Under the pieces are notes generated by a model that saw nothing but the letters and a program-made list of their open reading frames with translations, was not told where the DNA came from and searched no databases. This document shows, piece by piece, positions 8,866-17,500 of a stretch of DNA of 64,000 bases; within the stretch, counting starts at the first letter, position 1, and each line of letters opens with the position of its first letter. The stretch is from Clostridiaceae bacterium DTU079 (lineage in GTDB: Bacteria > Bacillota > Clostridia > Acetivibrionales > Acetivibrionaceae). The translations under genes and the position numbers were made by a program. The stretch is from positions 56,555-120,554 of the forward strand of contig LFSC01000014.1 in assembly GCA_001512505.1 (NCBI GenBank), read 5' to 3'.

Positions 8866-8894
8866 TTGATAAAAGTTTTGATGTATGATAAAAT
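8866..8894 (+). promoter_or_regulatory. Sigma-A type promoter of the 44-aa membrane peptide
   Basis: TTGATA (8866-8871) and TAAAAT (8889-8894) separated by 17 bp, about 30 bp before the ATG at 8926. This makes the in-frame TTG at 8866 unlikely to be the start codon. Confidence 0.55.
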
Positions 8895-8925
8895 TTCAAT
8901 TATCAGTGGAGGTGAGGAATGGAAT

Positions 8926-9060
8926 ATGTCAAATTTGGCTCAAACAATAATTTATTTAGTAGCAGCAGTTGCTTTCCTGGCTCTTTCATATTTTCTAATG
9001 GTGCGTTCCGCTAACAAAAAGCTTGAAAGTATAAAAGCAAAGAATAAAAAAAGAAAATAA
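8926..9060 (+). CDS. Small single-span membrane protein (44 aa), unknown function
   Basis: A 44-aa peptide with an N-terminal MSNLAQT, one hydrophobic helix (about residues 8-25) and a strongly basic tail (KKLESIKAKNKKRK), consistent with N-out/C-in insertion. The start was chosen at the ATG preceded by GGAGGTGAGG with 8-nt spacing; a longer reading from a TTG at 8866 overlaps the promoter. A good promoter upstream and a terminator at 9085-9113 make it a self-contained transcription unit. I do not recognise the family. Confidence 0.65.
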   Translation: MSNLAQTIIYLVAAVAFLALSYFLMVRSANKKLESIKAKNKKRK

Positions 9061-9084
9061 ATATTTAAACTAAGCTTAATAAAT

Positions 9085-9113
9085 AAAGCTTAAGGAAATG
9101 TTTCTTAGGCTTT
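9085..9113 (+). terminator. Intrinsic terminator after the 44-aa membrane peptide
   Basis: Stem AAAGCTTAAG / CTTAGGCTTT around a nine-base loop, followed by GTTTTAG, 25 bp after the stop codon. Confidence 0.6.
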
Positions 9114-9170
9114 GTTTTAGTACCCTCAAACCGACTACACTAAATCTTACTAAATCCGTTATGAGTTATC

Positions 9171-9199
9171 TTGAAATTAATTGAAACTAGTGCTATAAT
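9171..9199 (+). promoter_or_regulatory. Sigma-A promoter of the mini J-domain gene
   Basis: TTGAAA (9171-9176), 17-bp spacer, TATAAT (9194-9199) with an upstream TG of the extended -10 type. It lies 84 bp before the ATG at 9283. Confidence 0.7.
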
Positions 9200-9282
9200 T
9201 TAAGTATCAGCCCAACATAACACACTACGTAACTAATAATTAGATAATATATATAAAGCAATTTTTTCAAGGGGGAGTTTTT

Positions 9283-9483
9283 ATGGAATCAACTCAACGC
9301 AACAAAGAGCTGATCACTAAGTTTAATGAAATTCAGGAAGAAATACTAAGGATTGGTTGGAACGGCGTAATTCAAAAGTATCATCCGGATATAAACTGTG
9401 ACGCCGCAAATTCCGCCAAAGTTTTCAAAATGTACAAGAGCATCTATGAAAATATGAAAAAACGTGTTATTGTTAATCCATAA
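9283..9483 (+). CDS. Mini J-domain-like protein (66 aa, HPD motif)
   Basis: A 66-aa helical protein holding the J-domain hallmark HPD at residues 34-36 (QKYHPDIN), followed by a helix ending in YKSIYENMKKRV as in helix III of DnaJ proteins. The preceding helix (FNEIQEEILRIGWNGVIQKY) replaces the usual helix I-II and lacks the normal YxxLG start, so this is a shortened or degenerate J-domain. If active it would stimulate DnaK ATPase. ATG start follows AAGGGGGAG. It has its own promoter and terminator. Confidence 0.7.
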   Translation: MESTQRNKELITKFNEIQEEILRIGWNGVIQKYHPDINCDAANSAKVFKMYKSIYENMKKRVIVNP

Positions 9484-9500
9484 TTTAATTTGAGTATCAT

Positions 9501-9525
9501 AATGGTTGAACAGTGTTCAACCATT
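9501..9525. terminator. Bidirectional terminator hairpin
   Basis: Perfect inverted repeat AATGGTTGAAC / GTTCAACCATT with a 3-nt loop, followed by an AT-rich stretch on both sides. It lies between the convergent mini J-domain gene and the lipoprotein gene ending at 9533. Confidence 0.8.
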
Positions 9526-9532
9526 TATTATT

Positions 9533-10183
9533 TTATGGGATTTCTGTTTTTATTTTTTCATTTTCCCTCAGATTTATCAAACTTCCTTCAACAGTGTTAT
9601 TTAGCCCCTTTATATCCGTTATCTTATTAGTTGCCTTGTCGGTAATCTTTATTCCGACACTGGTCATATTATCTTTAGCAGTAAACTCTTGATAAATTTC
9701 ATATTCATAACCATCATCTTCAAAAGATAGATAATTTAAATCCATTCCTTCATTCTCTGCTCCACCCCCTCGTAAATAGTAGGAATAGGTAAACTTACTC
9801 CACGAATCTGCTTTATTTTTCGGAAATTCAAGTTCAATTTTATCTTTGGACCCAAGCCTATATACAATATAATCCTGCTGTTCTTTTGATACGCATACCG
9901 ATAATGTTTTTGATGAATCTGCAAGCTTAAAACTAAATAACGTCTCTTCACTTTCGGTACATAAATTCTCTTTATATTCTATTTCCTTTTCTGCATCCGT
10001 GGATGGTAAAGCAGTTTTGCCCGGAGAATCATTCCCCTGGTTCTCTGCATCAGTTTGCTTTAACTTTACCTCATCTGAGTTTGATGGCGAATCTTTCATT
10101 TTTTGAAGATTACTACATCCAACAAGACTGCTAATAACTATACCTGCAACAACTATCACAAAACTTAATCTAAATTTTTTCAT
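9533..10183 (-). CDS. Putative lipoprotein, unknown function
   Basis: A 216-aa protein starting MKKFRLSFV with a signal peptide ending in a lipobox (SLVGC, Cys about residue 23). A Ser/Asp/Lys-rich linker and a compact domain with many beta-type segments and a GGGAENEGMD turn follow. The ATG at 10183 was chosen because AGGAGC lies seven bases upstream. Probably anchored on the outer face of the cell membrane. I do not recognise the domain. It is followed on the same strand upstream by another lipoprotein gene (10392-11321) but with its own spacing, so co-transcription is unclear. Confidence 0.7.
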   Translation of the reverse strand: MKKFRLSFVIVVAGIVISSLVGCSNLQKMKDSPSNSDEVKLKQTDAENQGNDSPGKTALPSTDAEKEIEYKENLCTESEETLFSFKLADSSKTLSVCVSKEQQDYIVYRLGSKDKIELEFPKNKADSWSKFTYSYYLRGGGAENEGMDLNYLSFEDDGYEYEIYQEFTAKDNMTSVGIKITDKATNKITDIKGLNNTVEGSLINLRENEKIKTEIP

Positions 10184-10391
10184 TCTTTTAGCTCCTATCA
10201 CTTTGAGTTTTGATACTCTTCTTGTCTTTTAAAGAACAGAATTAGTATAAGTACTTACCTATCAATCTCCATTATTTTCATCTACAAGCTCTGAACCGCC
10301 AACTCTATAAGTATTATCACAACTAACTGATTAGAATCAACCTAAGTCCTTTGTCCTTTGGCTGAATTTATCTCTAAATTTCTTATTAAAG

Positions 10392-11321
10392 TTACTTCCA
10401 CAATTCTTTTTCAGTGCCATCAAAATTAATCCTATATATCCCGCTGTCCCCTGTTACTTCATAATAAACTATAAAATCTTTTACAATATTGATATTTACA
10501 ATGTTACCATCAACCACTTTGGTTTTTCCGGTTCCGTCAATATTTATCTTACATAATGAAACTCCTTCAATTTGATTACGAAAGTATAACACTCCTTGAT
10601 GCAAGTTTAAGTTTGAACATTCATCAGAACACAAAACCTTCTTTTCTGTTCCATCAATTTTTAGTTTGTATATATTTTGGTCATTAAAATCCCAGAAGTA
10701 GATCCATCCATTATCAATGTTTATGTCAACTGCATAGTGGTCACTCAATTTCCGGACATTGTCACCATTTAAATCCATTTTATACAGGCATTTGTCATTC
10801 TGATCTGTGAAATATATGTTACTTTCATAAATGCTGAACTCTAGAACTGCATTTTTTATTTTAACCTTATTGTTTCCGTTTGTATCCATTCTGTATAAAT
10901 TTCCGGATTCACGATTGTAAAAGATTGTATCACCTAATACAATTAGGTTGCTAGCACGCTTTCCTTCAAGTTTCTTAGCTTCTCCGCCATTTTTGCTTAC
11001 TTTATAAATATAGCCAGGTTCCCCATTTATATAATAAATAAAATCTCCTACTACATTAATTTCATAGGCACGACTATTAATTAGTTTTTGTTTTTCACTT
11101 CCATCTGCTCTTTTCTTATATAAACCACCTTGTGCATAAACACTATAATAAATCCAACCATCCTTCTCAACAGCAAATCCCATTTGCTTAATATTGCCGT
11201 TAGTGTTCCCTTGTTCAGTCGAGTTTGCAGTTTCTATATTAATTGAACGAGTTGAGCACCCAGCAATAATTAATATCGGTAAAATAAGAATACAGAATAG
11301 CTTTATTATGTTTCGATTCAA
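10392..11321 (-). CDS. Lipoprotein with DUF5050-type beta-propeller repeats
   Basis: A 309-aa secreted lipoprotein. Signal peptide with lipobox LIIAGC, then about six repeats of the form 'IYY...LYKMDLNGDN...KL' (for example GNLYRMDTNGNNKVK, KCLYKMDLNGDNVRKL, QNIYKLKIDGTEKKVL). These are typical of DUF5050 / TolB-like six-bladed propellers. Start set at a TTG preceded by GGAGGT at seven bases; a longer reading to 11366 lacks such a site. Likely a cell-surface binding or sensing protein; ligand unknown. Confidence 0.8.
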   Translation of the reverse strand: MNRNIIKLFCILILPILIIAGCSTRSINIETANSTEQGNTNGNIKQMGFAVEKDGWIYYSVYAQGGLYKKRADGSEKQKLINSRAYEINVVGDFIYYINGEPGYIYKVSKNGGEAKKLEGKRASNLIVLGDTIFYNRESGNLYRMDTNGNNKVKIKNAVLEFSIYESNIYFTDQNDKCLYKMDLNGDNVRKLSDHYAVDINIDNGWIYFWDFNDQNIYKLKIDGTEKKVLCSDECSNLNLHQGVLYFRNQIEGVSLCKINIDGTGKTKVVDGNIVNINIVKDFIVYYEVTGDSGIYRINFDGTEKELWK

Positions 11322-11472
11322 AGTACTTACCTCCACTGCCTTGTCATATTTATCCTTATATTGCAATCATTATCCACGTTTTTTTATTTCTCCTGGGGAA
11401 TTATCCTGAGCAAAATCAACATGAAGAATCATTATTTAAGTAGGTTAGTCTTTTGAGTAGTTTATTCCCTAA

Positions 11473-11805
11473 TTAGTGTCGTGGATTAACAGCAAGCAGA
11501 TTATTGACCCATATATTAGCTTCTTCGTAATCTCTTAGCATACAGTAACAATGTGCTATATGAAACATAACTTCTATTTCATCGGGACTTGCTTTTTTAA
11601 AAAACATCAAAGTATCTAAAGCCTCCCGGTACTTTTTCATTGAAATCAACGTTAAACCTTTATTATAAATTGCATCTAAACAATTATTATCATACTTATA
11701 TGCAGTTTCGAATTCCTCCAAAACTCTTTTAAAAATCCGCAACTTAAAAAAGCACAAACCTAAATTCAAATGGGTTTTTGATTGTTCATCGTTTATTTCA
11801 AAGAT
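11473..11805 (-). pseudogene. C-terminal part of a frameshifted TPR protein
   Basis: Continuation of the upstream TPR gene in the -1 frame. The first codons after the A6 run (11805-11810) read IFEINDEQSKTHLNLGLCFF and continue with a standard TPR helix pair (EEFETAYKYDNNCLDAIYNKGLTL), then two further repeats to NPRH. Its only start-like codon is an internal TTG at 11769 without a ribosome site, so it is not a separate gene. One extra A in the run would join it to the 11793-12401 frame. This may be a real mutation, a slippage site or a sequence error. Confidence 0.65.
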
Positions 11806-12401
11806 TTTTTATAATATTTTCTTGAAGTTTCACAATCACCAATTTTATAATAATAAATTCCCAAATAAAAGTAAGAATCTTCATTATAAGGATTTAATCC
11901 TGCGGCTTTATTAAAGCATTCCAAAACTTCTTTTAATCTTCCGGATTGCAGATAAACCCTTCCTAAATTAAAAACAGGTCTTTCCCAATCAGGAGCAAGC
12001 TTTATTAATCTTTCAAACACTTCAAAAGCAGAATCAAAGTCTTCAAGCATAAGATAGCAACACCCTATATAATTTAGACAATCGTTAGCAAAAAAAAGTT
12101 CAATGTTGTCAATATCTTTATATACATAAATAATATGTCCGCCCCCTTTAGTATCTATAATTACCTTTATTATAGACTTCTTTTTTATATTATTCCACCT
12201 GAAACGCGACCAGCATGGATATGAAGTCTTGTACCCTGCAAATTCTTCCTCTGGCACTTCTTTATAGCTAAATCCTATTTTTGAGTCAAAGTCCTGCAAC
12301 TTGTTTTTTGGTATTTCTATTTTTGCATATAAAATTTCATTATCCCTTCCACGTATAGTAGCAATTATTTTTACAACTGCTCCCTCTGGCAATTCAATCA
12401 A
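11793..12401 (-). CDS. TPR-repeat protein, N-terminal part (frame broken at 11805-11810)
   Basis: A 202-aa frame. The N-terminal region (about 1-100) is a beta-rich domain of unknown family (IATIRGRDNEILYAKIEIPK). From residue 105 there are three TPR units (NDCLNYIGCCYLMLEDFDSAFEVFERL, and two more). The frame ends just after KYYKKSLK, where an A6 run causes loss of the remaining repeats found in the next frame. No good start is visible: the TTG at 12401 lacks a near ribosome site and the open frame extends 20 codons further up. A decaying or frameshifted gene. Confidence 0.6.
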   Translation of the reverse strand: MIELPEGAVVKIIATIRGRDNEILYAKIEIPKNKLQDFDSKIGFSYKEVPEEEFAGYKTSYPCWSRFRWNNIKKKSIIKVIIDTKGGGHIIYVYKDIDNIELFFANDCLNYIGCCYLMLEDFDSAFEVFERLIKLAPDWERPVFNLGRVYLQSGRLKEVLECFNKAAGLNPYNEDSYFYLGIYYYKIGDCETSRKYYKKSLK

Positions 12402-12540
12402 ACAGGTTTTTCCAAAAAAGTCCTCTCTTCGCTTGTAAATCTCTTTATTTCTTTATATGTGTGGCCAATAAGTAACCATTCATACCCCTTAAGTCCAATT
12501 TAATATCATCACAGCCATGATTGACACTATGGCAAAAAAA

Positions 12541-12568
12541 AGAAAGAGGAGTAAAGTCTCCCCTTTCT
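12541..12568 (-). terminator. Strong intrinsic terminator of the 42-aa peptide gene
   Basis: On the minus strand, stem AGAAAGGGGAG / CTCCTCTTTCT (one bulge-like mismatch) is followed by eight T residues. It lies 85 bp after the stop of the small gene at 12653-12781. Confidence 0.75.
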
Positions 12569-12652
12569 CTCTTCACCTTGTCAGTATGTAAGAATTAACA
12601 GTGTTCTTCCAAAACATGATTGGAGCAATTAGATGGTAGCAATCGGCAAATA

Positions 12653-12781
12653 CTAGTTTTTACATCCGAATCCACTATTGCCGAAAATTCCGGGACACAG
12701 ACACAGGATAATCAGAATAATGAAAATTATCCATATAAAATCATTTCCAAACCCACAAGCAAAACCTCTATCTTCTTCCAT
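12653..12781 (-). CDS. 42-aa Gly/Cys-rich membrane peptide, YjcZ-like style
   Basis: Small gene on the minus strand too short for ordinary ORF calling. It starts MEEDRGFACGFGNDF, has one hydrophobic helix (IWIIFIILIILCLC, about residues 17-30), then PGIFGNSGFGCKN and TAG. The ATG is preceded by AAGGGTGG with seven-base spacing. The unit is bracketed by two minus-strand terminators (12860-12881 upstream, 12541-12568 downstream), which supports a separate transcript. Composition (Gly, Cys, Phe around one membrane span) recalls small sporulation peptides such as YjcZ, but homology is not shown. Confidence 0.6.
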   Translation of the reverse strand: MEEDRGFACGFGNDFIWIIFIILIILCLCPGIFGNSGFGCKN

Positions 12782-12859
12782 ACAAAACCACCCTTTCATT
12801 TTTATATATCAACAGTAATATAATATTCCGGAGTTCAAAAAGTGTTACACCAAAAAATA

Positions 12860-12881
12860 GCACTCACCGTTTGGTGAGCGC
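12860..12881 (-). terminator. Intrinsic terminator of the beta-helix gene
   Basis: Stem GCGCTCACC / GGTGAGTGC with loop AAAC on the minus strand, followed by TATTTTTTGG. It lies about 50 bp after the stop codon at 12932. The other strand also has a T-rich tail. Confidence 0.8.
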
Positions 12882-12931
12882 CATTTTTTTATTTAGCTGT
12901 ATCTTTTTCTATCGCTTTTTTTCGGGAGCAT

Positions 12932-14134
12932 TTAGCTGGTAATTAAATTGATAAGGAATCTTACAAATCTAATAATAAGTCTAATAATTAAGATAGCCAA
13001 AAGCAGTGCCAGAATAACCAAAATTATAACCAGAATCGGAATTGATAATATTAAAAGAAGTAAGTCCCTAAAGGGATTATCGGGTTCTATCGGTTCAATT
13101 ACACTAACAGGTCCATTGGGCACGTTTGGATCATCGATGGTAGTGATGGTTGAAAGATTAATACCCATGATTTGACCCGTTATATTTGACTCTACAATAT
13201 CAATATCGTATAAATCCACACTTGCCCCATTCAGGTTTTGTATCGCCGCTCCGGCAGGATTTGTATTTGTTATATTAGAGTGCACAATATTGATATTACT
13301 TGTACTGTCGCCTCTCAAAACAATTGTACCGTCTGACGCTGAGCTTGAATTTAATATACTGTTGTTAACAGTTACAGAACCTAAATTTGATATTACGCCT
13401 GCACCTTGACCGCTACGAACTGCATAGTTCGCTACATCAAATTTACAGCTGTCAATAATCAAATCTCCAGGTCCATAGAAGTTTACTCCACCCTCAGCAG
13501 AATTGCTTACGATACAGTTTTGAATGAATGCATAACCTGCTACAGCCTTTAATTGTGCAAGACTGTGCACGTCGGAAGCAGTACAGTTCATTATTGCAAT
13601 ATTTCTTGAACCGCCGGTAACACTTTGAACCACTACTGTTGTGCCAAAAACGCCTTTAAAATTACAGCCGTTAATGGTAATGTTATGAGGATAGCAGAAT
13701 CCGACTCTTGGCGGTATCAAATTAAAATAGATACATTCAACGGGAGTTCCTGCTGTAAAATCAAAATTAAATCCTTCTATCAGCAAAGTTTCCGGACTGT
13801 TGAGATTTCCGTTTCCGTCAATTGTAATCGTGTTTGTAAATGTTACAGTTGCTCCAGCCTGCGGTCGCAAAACCACATTTTTGTTCGGTATCTGTAAAAT
13901 GTTTAATGGATCGCTAACCGTTCCCTCTGCTACTTCAATAACGAAGTTACTTCCAGGAGTAGTCTCAACCAGATCTACCGCTTGTTGTACAGATGCAAAA
14001 GTGCCAATCAGCACTCCATCCACAGTAAGTGTTGCACTGGAAGAAGCGGCAAATGTTGTAAGCGGCATGAAGCATACACAAAGGAAACATAAGCACATAA
14101 TCAACGGGAAAATATATGCTTTTCTAAGCTTCAT
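12932..14134 (-). CDS. Secreted right-handed beta-helix protein with C-terminal membrane anchor
   Basis: A 400-aa protein. Signal peptide MKLRKAYIFPLIMCLCFL... ending TTFAAS, then about ten parallel beta-helix type repeats rich in Asn/Ile/Gly (ITINGCNFKG, IAIMNCTASD, AFIQNCIVSN, LIIDSCKFDV, VTVNNSILNS, INIVHSNITN). A C-terminal hydrophobic segment (DLLLLILSIPILVIILVILA...) with a basic tail follows. This predicts an outward-facing helix anchored at its C-terminus. Substrate unknown; it might bind or modify a polysaccharide. ATG follows AAGGAGGTC. Carries no dockerin or CBM that I can see. Confidence 0.75.
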   Translation of the reverse strand: MKLRKAYIFPLIMCLCFLCVCFMPLTTFAASSSATLTVDGVLIGTFASVQQAVDLVETTPGSNFVIEVAEGTVSDPLNILQIPNKNVVLRPQAGATVTFTNTITIDGNGNLNSPETLLIEGFNFDFTAGTPVECIYFNLIPPRVGFCYPHNITINGCNFKGVFGTTVVVQSVTGGSRNIAIMNCTASDVHSLAQLKAVAGYAFIQNCIVSNSAEGGVNFYGPGDLIIDSCKFDVANYAVRSGQGAGVISNLGSVTVNNSILNSSSASDGTIVLRGDSTSNINIVHSNITNTNPAGAAIQNLNGASVDLYDIDIVESNITGQIMGINLSTITTIDDPNVPNGPVSVIEPIEPDNPFRDLLLLILSIPILVIILVILALLLAILIIRLIIRFVRFLINLITS

Positions 14135-14568
14135 AATTGACCTCCTTGTTTACTTAAAATATAATTCTACTTTATAATATGCTTACAAACTCTGCCATGT
14201 TCCATATCGATAGTTTACATTTGCTTTATTTATAAATCCTTTATACAAAGCATATAAGCTGATTCATAGGTTTTTCATCCATTTAGAATATAAAGTGATA
14301 AATGAAAATATTATGTATTCCATATTTATTTTACCGTCAATATGGGAATAAAATAAGAAATCGATATTGCCGATGAAAGTATTACGTTTACCTTAAATAA
14401 AGCAAAAATATAGGGAAAGTGATAAAATAATCAAAATTTTTGTTAAAAAATAATCAATTTTATGAGTTTGGGTAGTGGTAAATGACAATTTTTTTGGTAT
14501 AATTGATACGGTTCTATTGATATTTCATCACGCAAACTATCACACATTAAAAGAAGGAGTTTTATAAA
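14135..14568. other. Intergenic region between divergent beta-helix and hydrogenase genes
   Basis: AT-rich, no gene seen. It holds an imperfect inverted repeat (TTCCATATT at 14317 with AATATGGGAA at 14338) and a plausible extended -10 promoter for the hydrogenase, listed separately. Confidence 0.5.
14495..14503 (+). promoter_or_regulatory. Extended -10 promoter of the hydrogenase gene
   Basis: TGGTATAAT (TG at 14495-14496, TATAAT at 14498-14503), 65 bp before the ATG. The -35 region is weak, as is common for extended -10 promoters. Confidence 0.45.
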
Positions 14569-17500
14569 ATGAAAGTCATCACAAAAAACAAACGGATTAA
14601 AGTTAATGTTAACGGCCGGGAAATGGAAGTCTATGATAATCTGACCATCCTCCAGGCCTTGCTGCAAGAGGATATACATATTCCCCATCTTTGCTATGAT
14701 ATCCGTCTTGAGCGCTCAAACGGAAACTGCGGATTGTGCCTGGTAGAGGTAGGCGAAGGGGATCAAAAAATTGATGTAAAAGCTTGCCAGACACCTATCA
14801 AAGAAGGCATGGTAATCACTACCAACAGCCCTAGACTTAAAAGCTACCGAAAGATCCGCTTGGAACAGATCCTATCGGATCACAATGCGGACTGCGTCGC
14901 GCCTTGTGTTATGACCTGTCCGGCCAATATCGATATCCAGGCTTATTTGCATCATGCGGCAAACGGTAATTTCAGTGCGGCTCTTCAGGTTATCAAAGAT
15001 CGTAATCCCTTCCCTGCTACCTGTGGCCGTGTTTGCCCGCATCCCTGTGAAGCTCAATGCCGTAGAAATCTGGTGGATTCTCCCGTAGCTATCAATCACG
15101 TCAAGCGCTTCATCGCTGACCTGGATATGTCACAGGAAGAACCTTGGATACCCAAAAAGAAAGAGCCTACCGGAAAGCGCATTGCCATTGTGGGTGCCGG
15201 TCCGTCAGGTCTTACTTGCGCTTATTATAGTGCAATCAACGGCCACGACGTTACAGTATTTGAACGTCAGCGCTATGCCGGAGGTATGATGCGTTACGGA
15301 ATTCCCGAGTATCGGCTGCCAAAGGCCACTCTTGACAAGGAAATCGACATTATTAAGAATCTTGGTGTCAAGATTATGACAAAAAAAGCGCTGGGTACCC
15401 ATATCCGTCTTGAAGATCTTCAGAAGGATTTCGATGCCGTATATCTGGCTATCGGTTCATGGCGTGCTACCCCAATGCATATTGAAGGAGAAAATCTCCC
15501 GGGTGTATGGCTTGGTATCCAGTTTTTAGAGCAGGTCACCAAGCAAGCCGATGTTCAGGTGGGTGACAATGTAGTAGTCATCGGAGGAGGTAACACAGCC
15601 ATTGACTGTGCCCGCGTTGCCTTAAGAATGGGCGCCAAGTCGGTTAAGCTTATCTACAGAAGAACCCGTGACGAAATGCCTGCCGAGCCTTATGAAGTTG
15701 AAGAGGCACTTCACGAAGGAGTTGAAATGCTCTTTTTAATGGCGCCTACAAGTATTGTTATGGAAAACGGTAAGAAGATGCTGCAATGCATCAAGATGGA
15801 GTTGGGAGAACCTGACCGTTCAGGCCGTCGTCGTCCTGTGCCCATTGAAGGCAGCAATTTTGAAATAGAGGCAGATACCATAATCGGTGCAATCGGACAA
15901 AGCACAAATACTCAATTCCTCTATAATGACCTCCCTGTTAAGCTGAACAAATGGGGAGATATTGAGATTAACGGTAATACCTCACAAACTTCAGAACTTA
16001 ATATTTTCGCCGGTGGAGACTGTGTCACCGGTCCCGCAACAGTCATTCAGGCTGTAGCCGCCGGTCGCCGCGCTGCCGAAGCTATCGACAGCTTCCTCAT
16101 GAAGGGTTATGTTCAGGAGAGTCATATAGATTACAGTTGCAGCAGAGGTTCTCTGGAGGATCTTCCAAAATGGGATTTTGAGCAATTCCCCAAGCTGGAG
16201 CGTGCCAAGATGCCTTCTATTGACCTTAAAGAAAGAGAAGGTAACTTTAAGGAGGTTGAACTGGGTCTTTCCGAAGAAGCTGCTCGCGAGGAAGCCCACC
16301 GTTGCTTAAGATGCGGTTGTAACAAGCGCTATGACTGTGATTTGAGAAAAGAGGCATCTGCCCATGATATCAAGTTTGAACAACCGATTCATGAAAGGCC
16401 CTACATTCCTATTGTGGACGACCATCCCTTTATCATTAGAGATCACAATAAATGTATTTCCTGCGGCCGCTGTATTGCCGCCTGCGCACAGGTTGAGGGT
16501 CCCGATGTCCTTGCCTTTTATATGAAGCAGGGCCGTCAGTTGGTAGGAACCAGAAGCGGTCTTCCCCTTCAGGAAACCGATTGTGTCAGCTGCGGACAAT
16601 GTGTGAATGCCTGTCCCTGTGGAGCACTGGAAGCAAAGAGTGAAAAAGGTAAAGTCTTTAGGGCTCTCAATGATTCCTCCAAGACTGTAGTTGCCTTTGT
16701 CGCACCTGCCGTAAGAAGCGTTATTTCTTCCCACTACGGTATTCCTTTTGATAAGGCTTCCAGCTTTATGGCAGGGCTTTTAAAGAAGCTCGGATTTGAC
16801 AAGGTCTTCGACTTCTCCTTTGCTGCCGACTTGACCATTGTGGAGGAAACCACAGAATTCCTCAACCGTGTAGCCAATAAGGGTGTTATGCCCCAGTTTA
16901 CCTCCTGCTGTCCGGGATGGGTAAATTTCGTTGAGCGGCGTTATCCGGAACTCATTCCCCATCTGTCTACCTGTAAATCACCACAGCAGATGATGGGTGC
17001 TACTGTTAAAAATCATTACGCCAAGCTGGCAGGTCTCAATAAGGAAGATCTGTACGTGGTCTCCATCGTTCCTTGTATTGCCAAGAAATATGAGGCTGCC
17101 CGTCCTGAGTTTGCGCCCGACGGAATACGTGATGTAGATGCGGTTCTTACCTCTACCGACATGATAGATATGGCTGAGTTGAGGCGTATTGATACATCGT
17201 CCATTGAACTTCAGGAATTTGACGAACCTTACAGGCAGGTAACGGGAGCCGGCGTTCTCTTCGGAGCATCGGGCGGTGTGGCAGAAGCTGCTCTTCGTAT
17301 GGCCGTTGAGAAGCTTACTGGTAAAGTAATAACCGACCACCTGGATTTCGAAGAAGTCCGCGGTTTTGCCGGTCTGAAGGAATCAACGATTGAAGCCAAC
17401 GGAACAACTGTTCGCGTAGCTGTCATCAGTGGTCTTCATAATGTGGAACCCATCGTGGAAAAGATTATTCAAGGAGTAGATGTGGGCTATGATTTGATTG

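Noticed and set aside
8866..9060. Longer 64-aa version of the small membrane peptide
   Set aside because: Its TTG start is part of a -35 box; the internal ATG at 8926 has a strong ribosome site at ideal spacing.
11473..12401. Two separate TPR genes
   Set aside because: The second frame has no proper start, and the reading continues smoothly across an A6 run with one base added, so a single broken gene is more likely.
12620..12823. 67-aa plus-strand frame with polar, Asn/Thr/Ser-rich product
   Set aside because: TTG start without a ribosome site, no motif, and it lies opposite a better supported 42-aa minus-strand gene.
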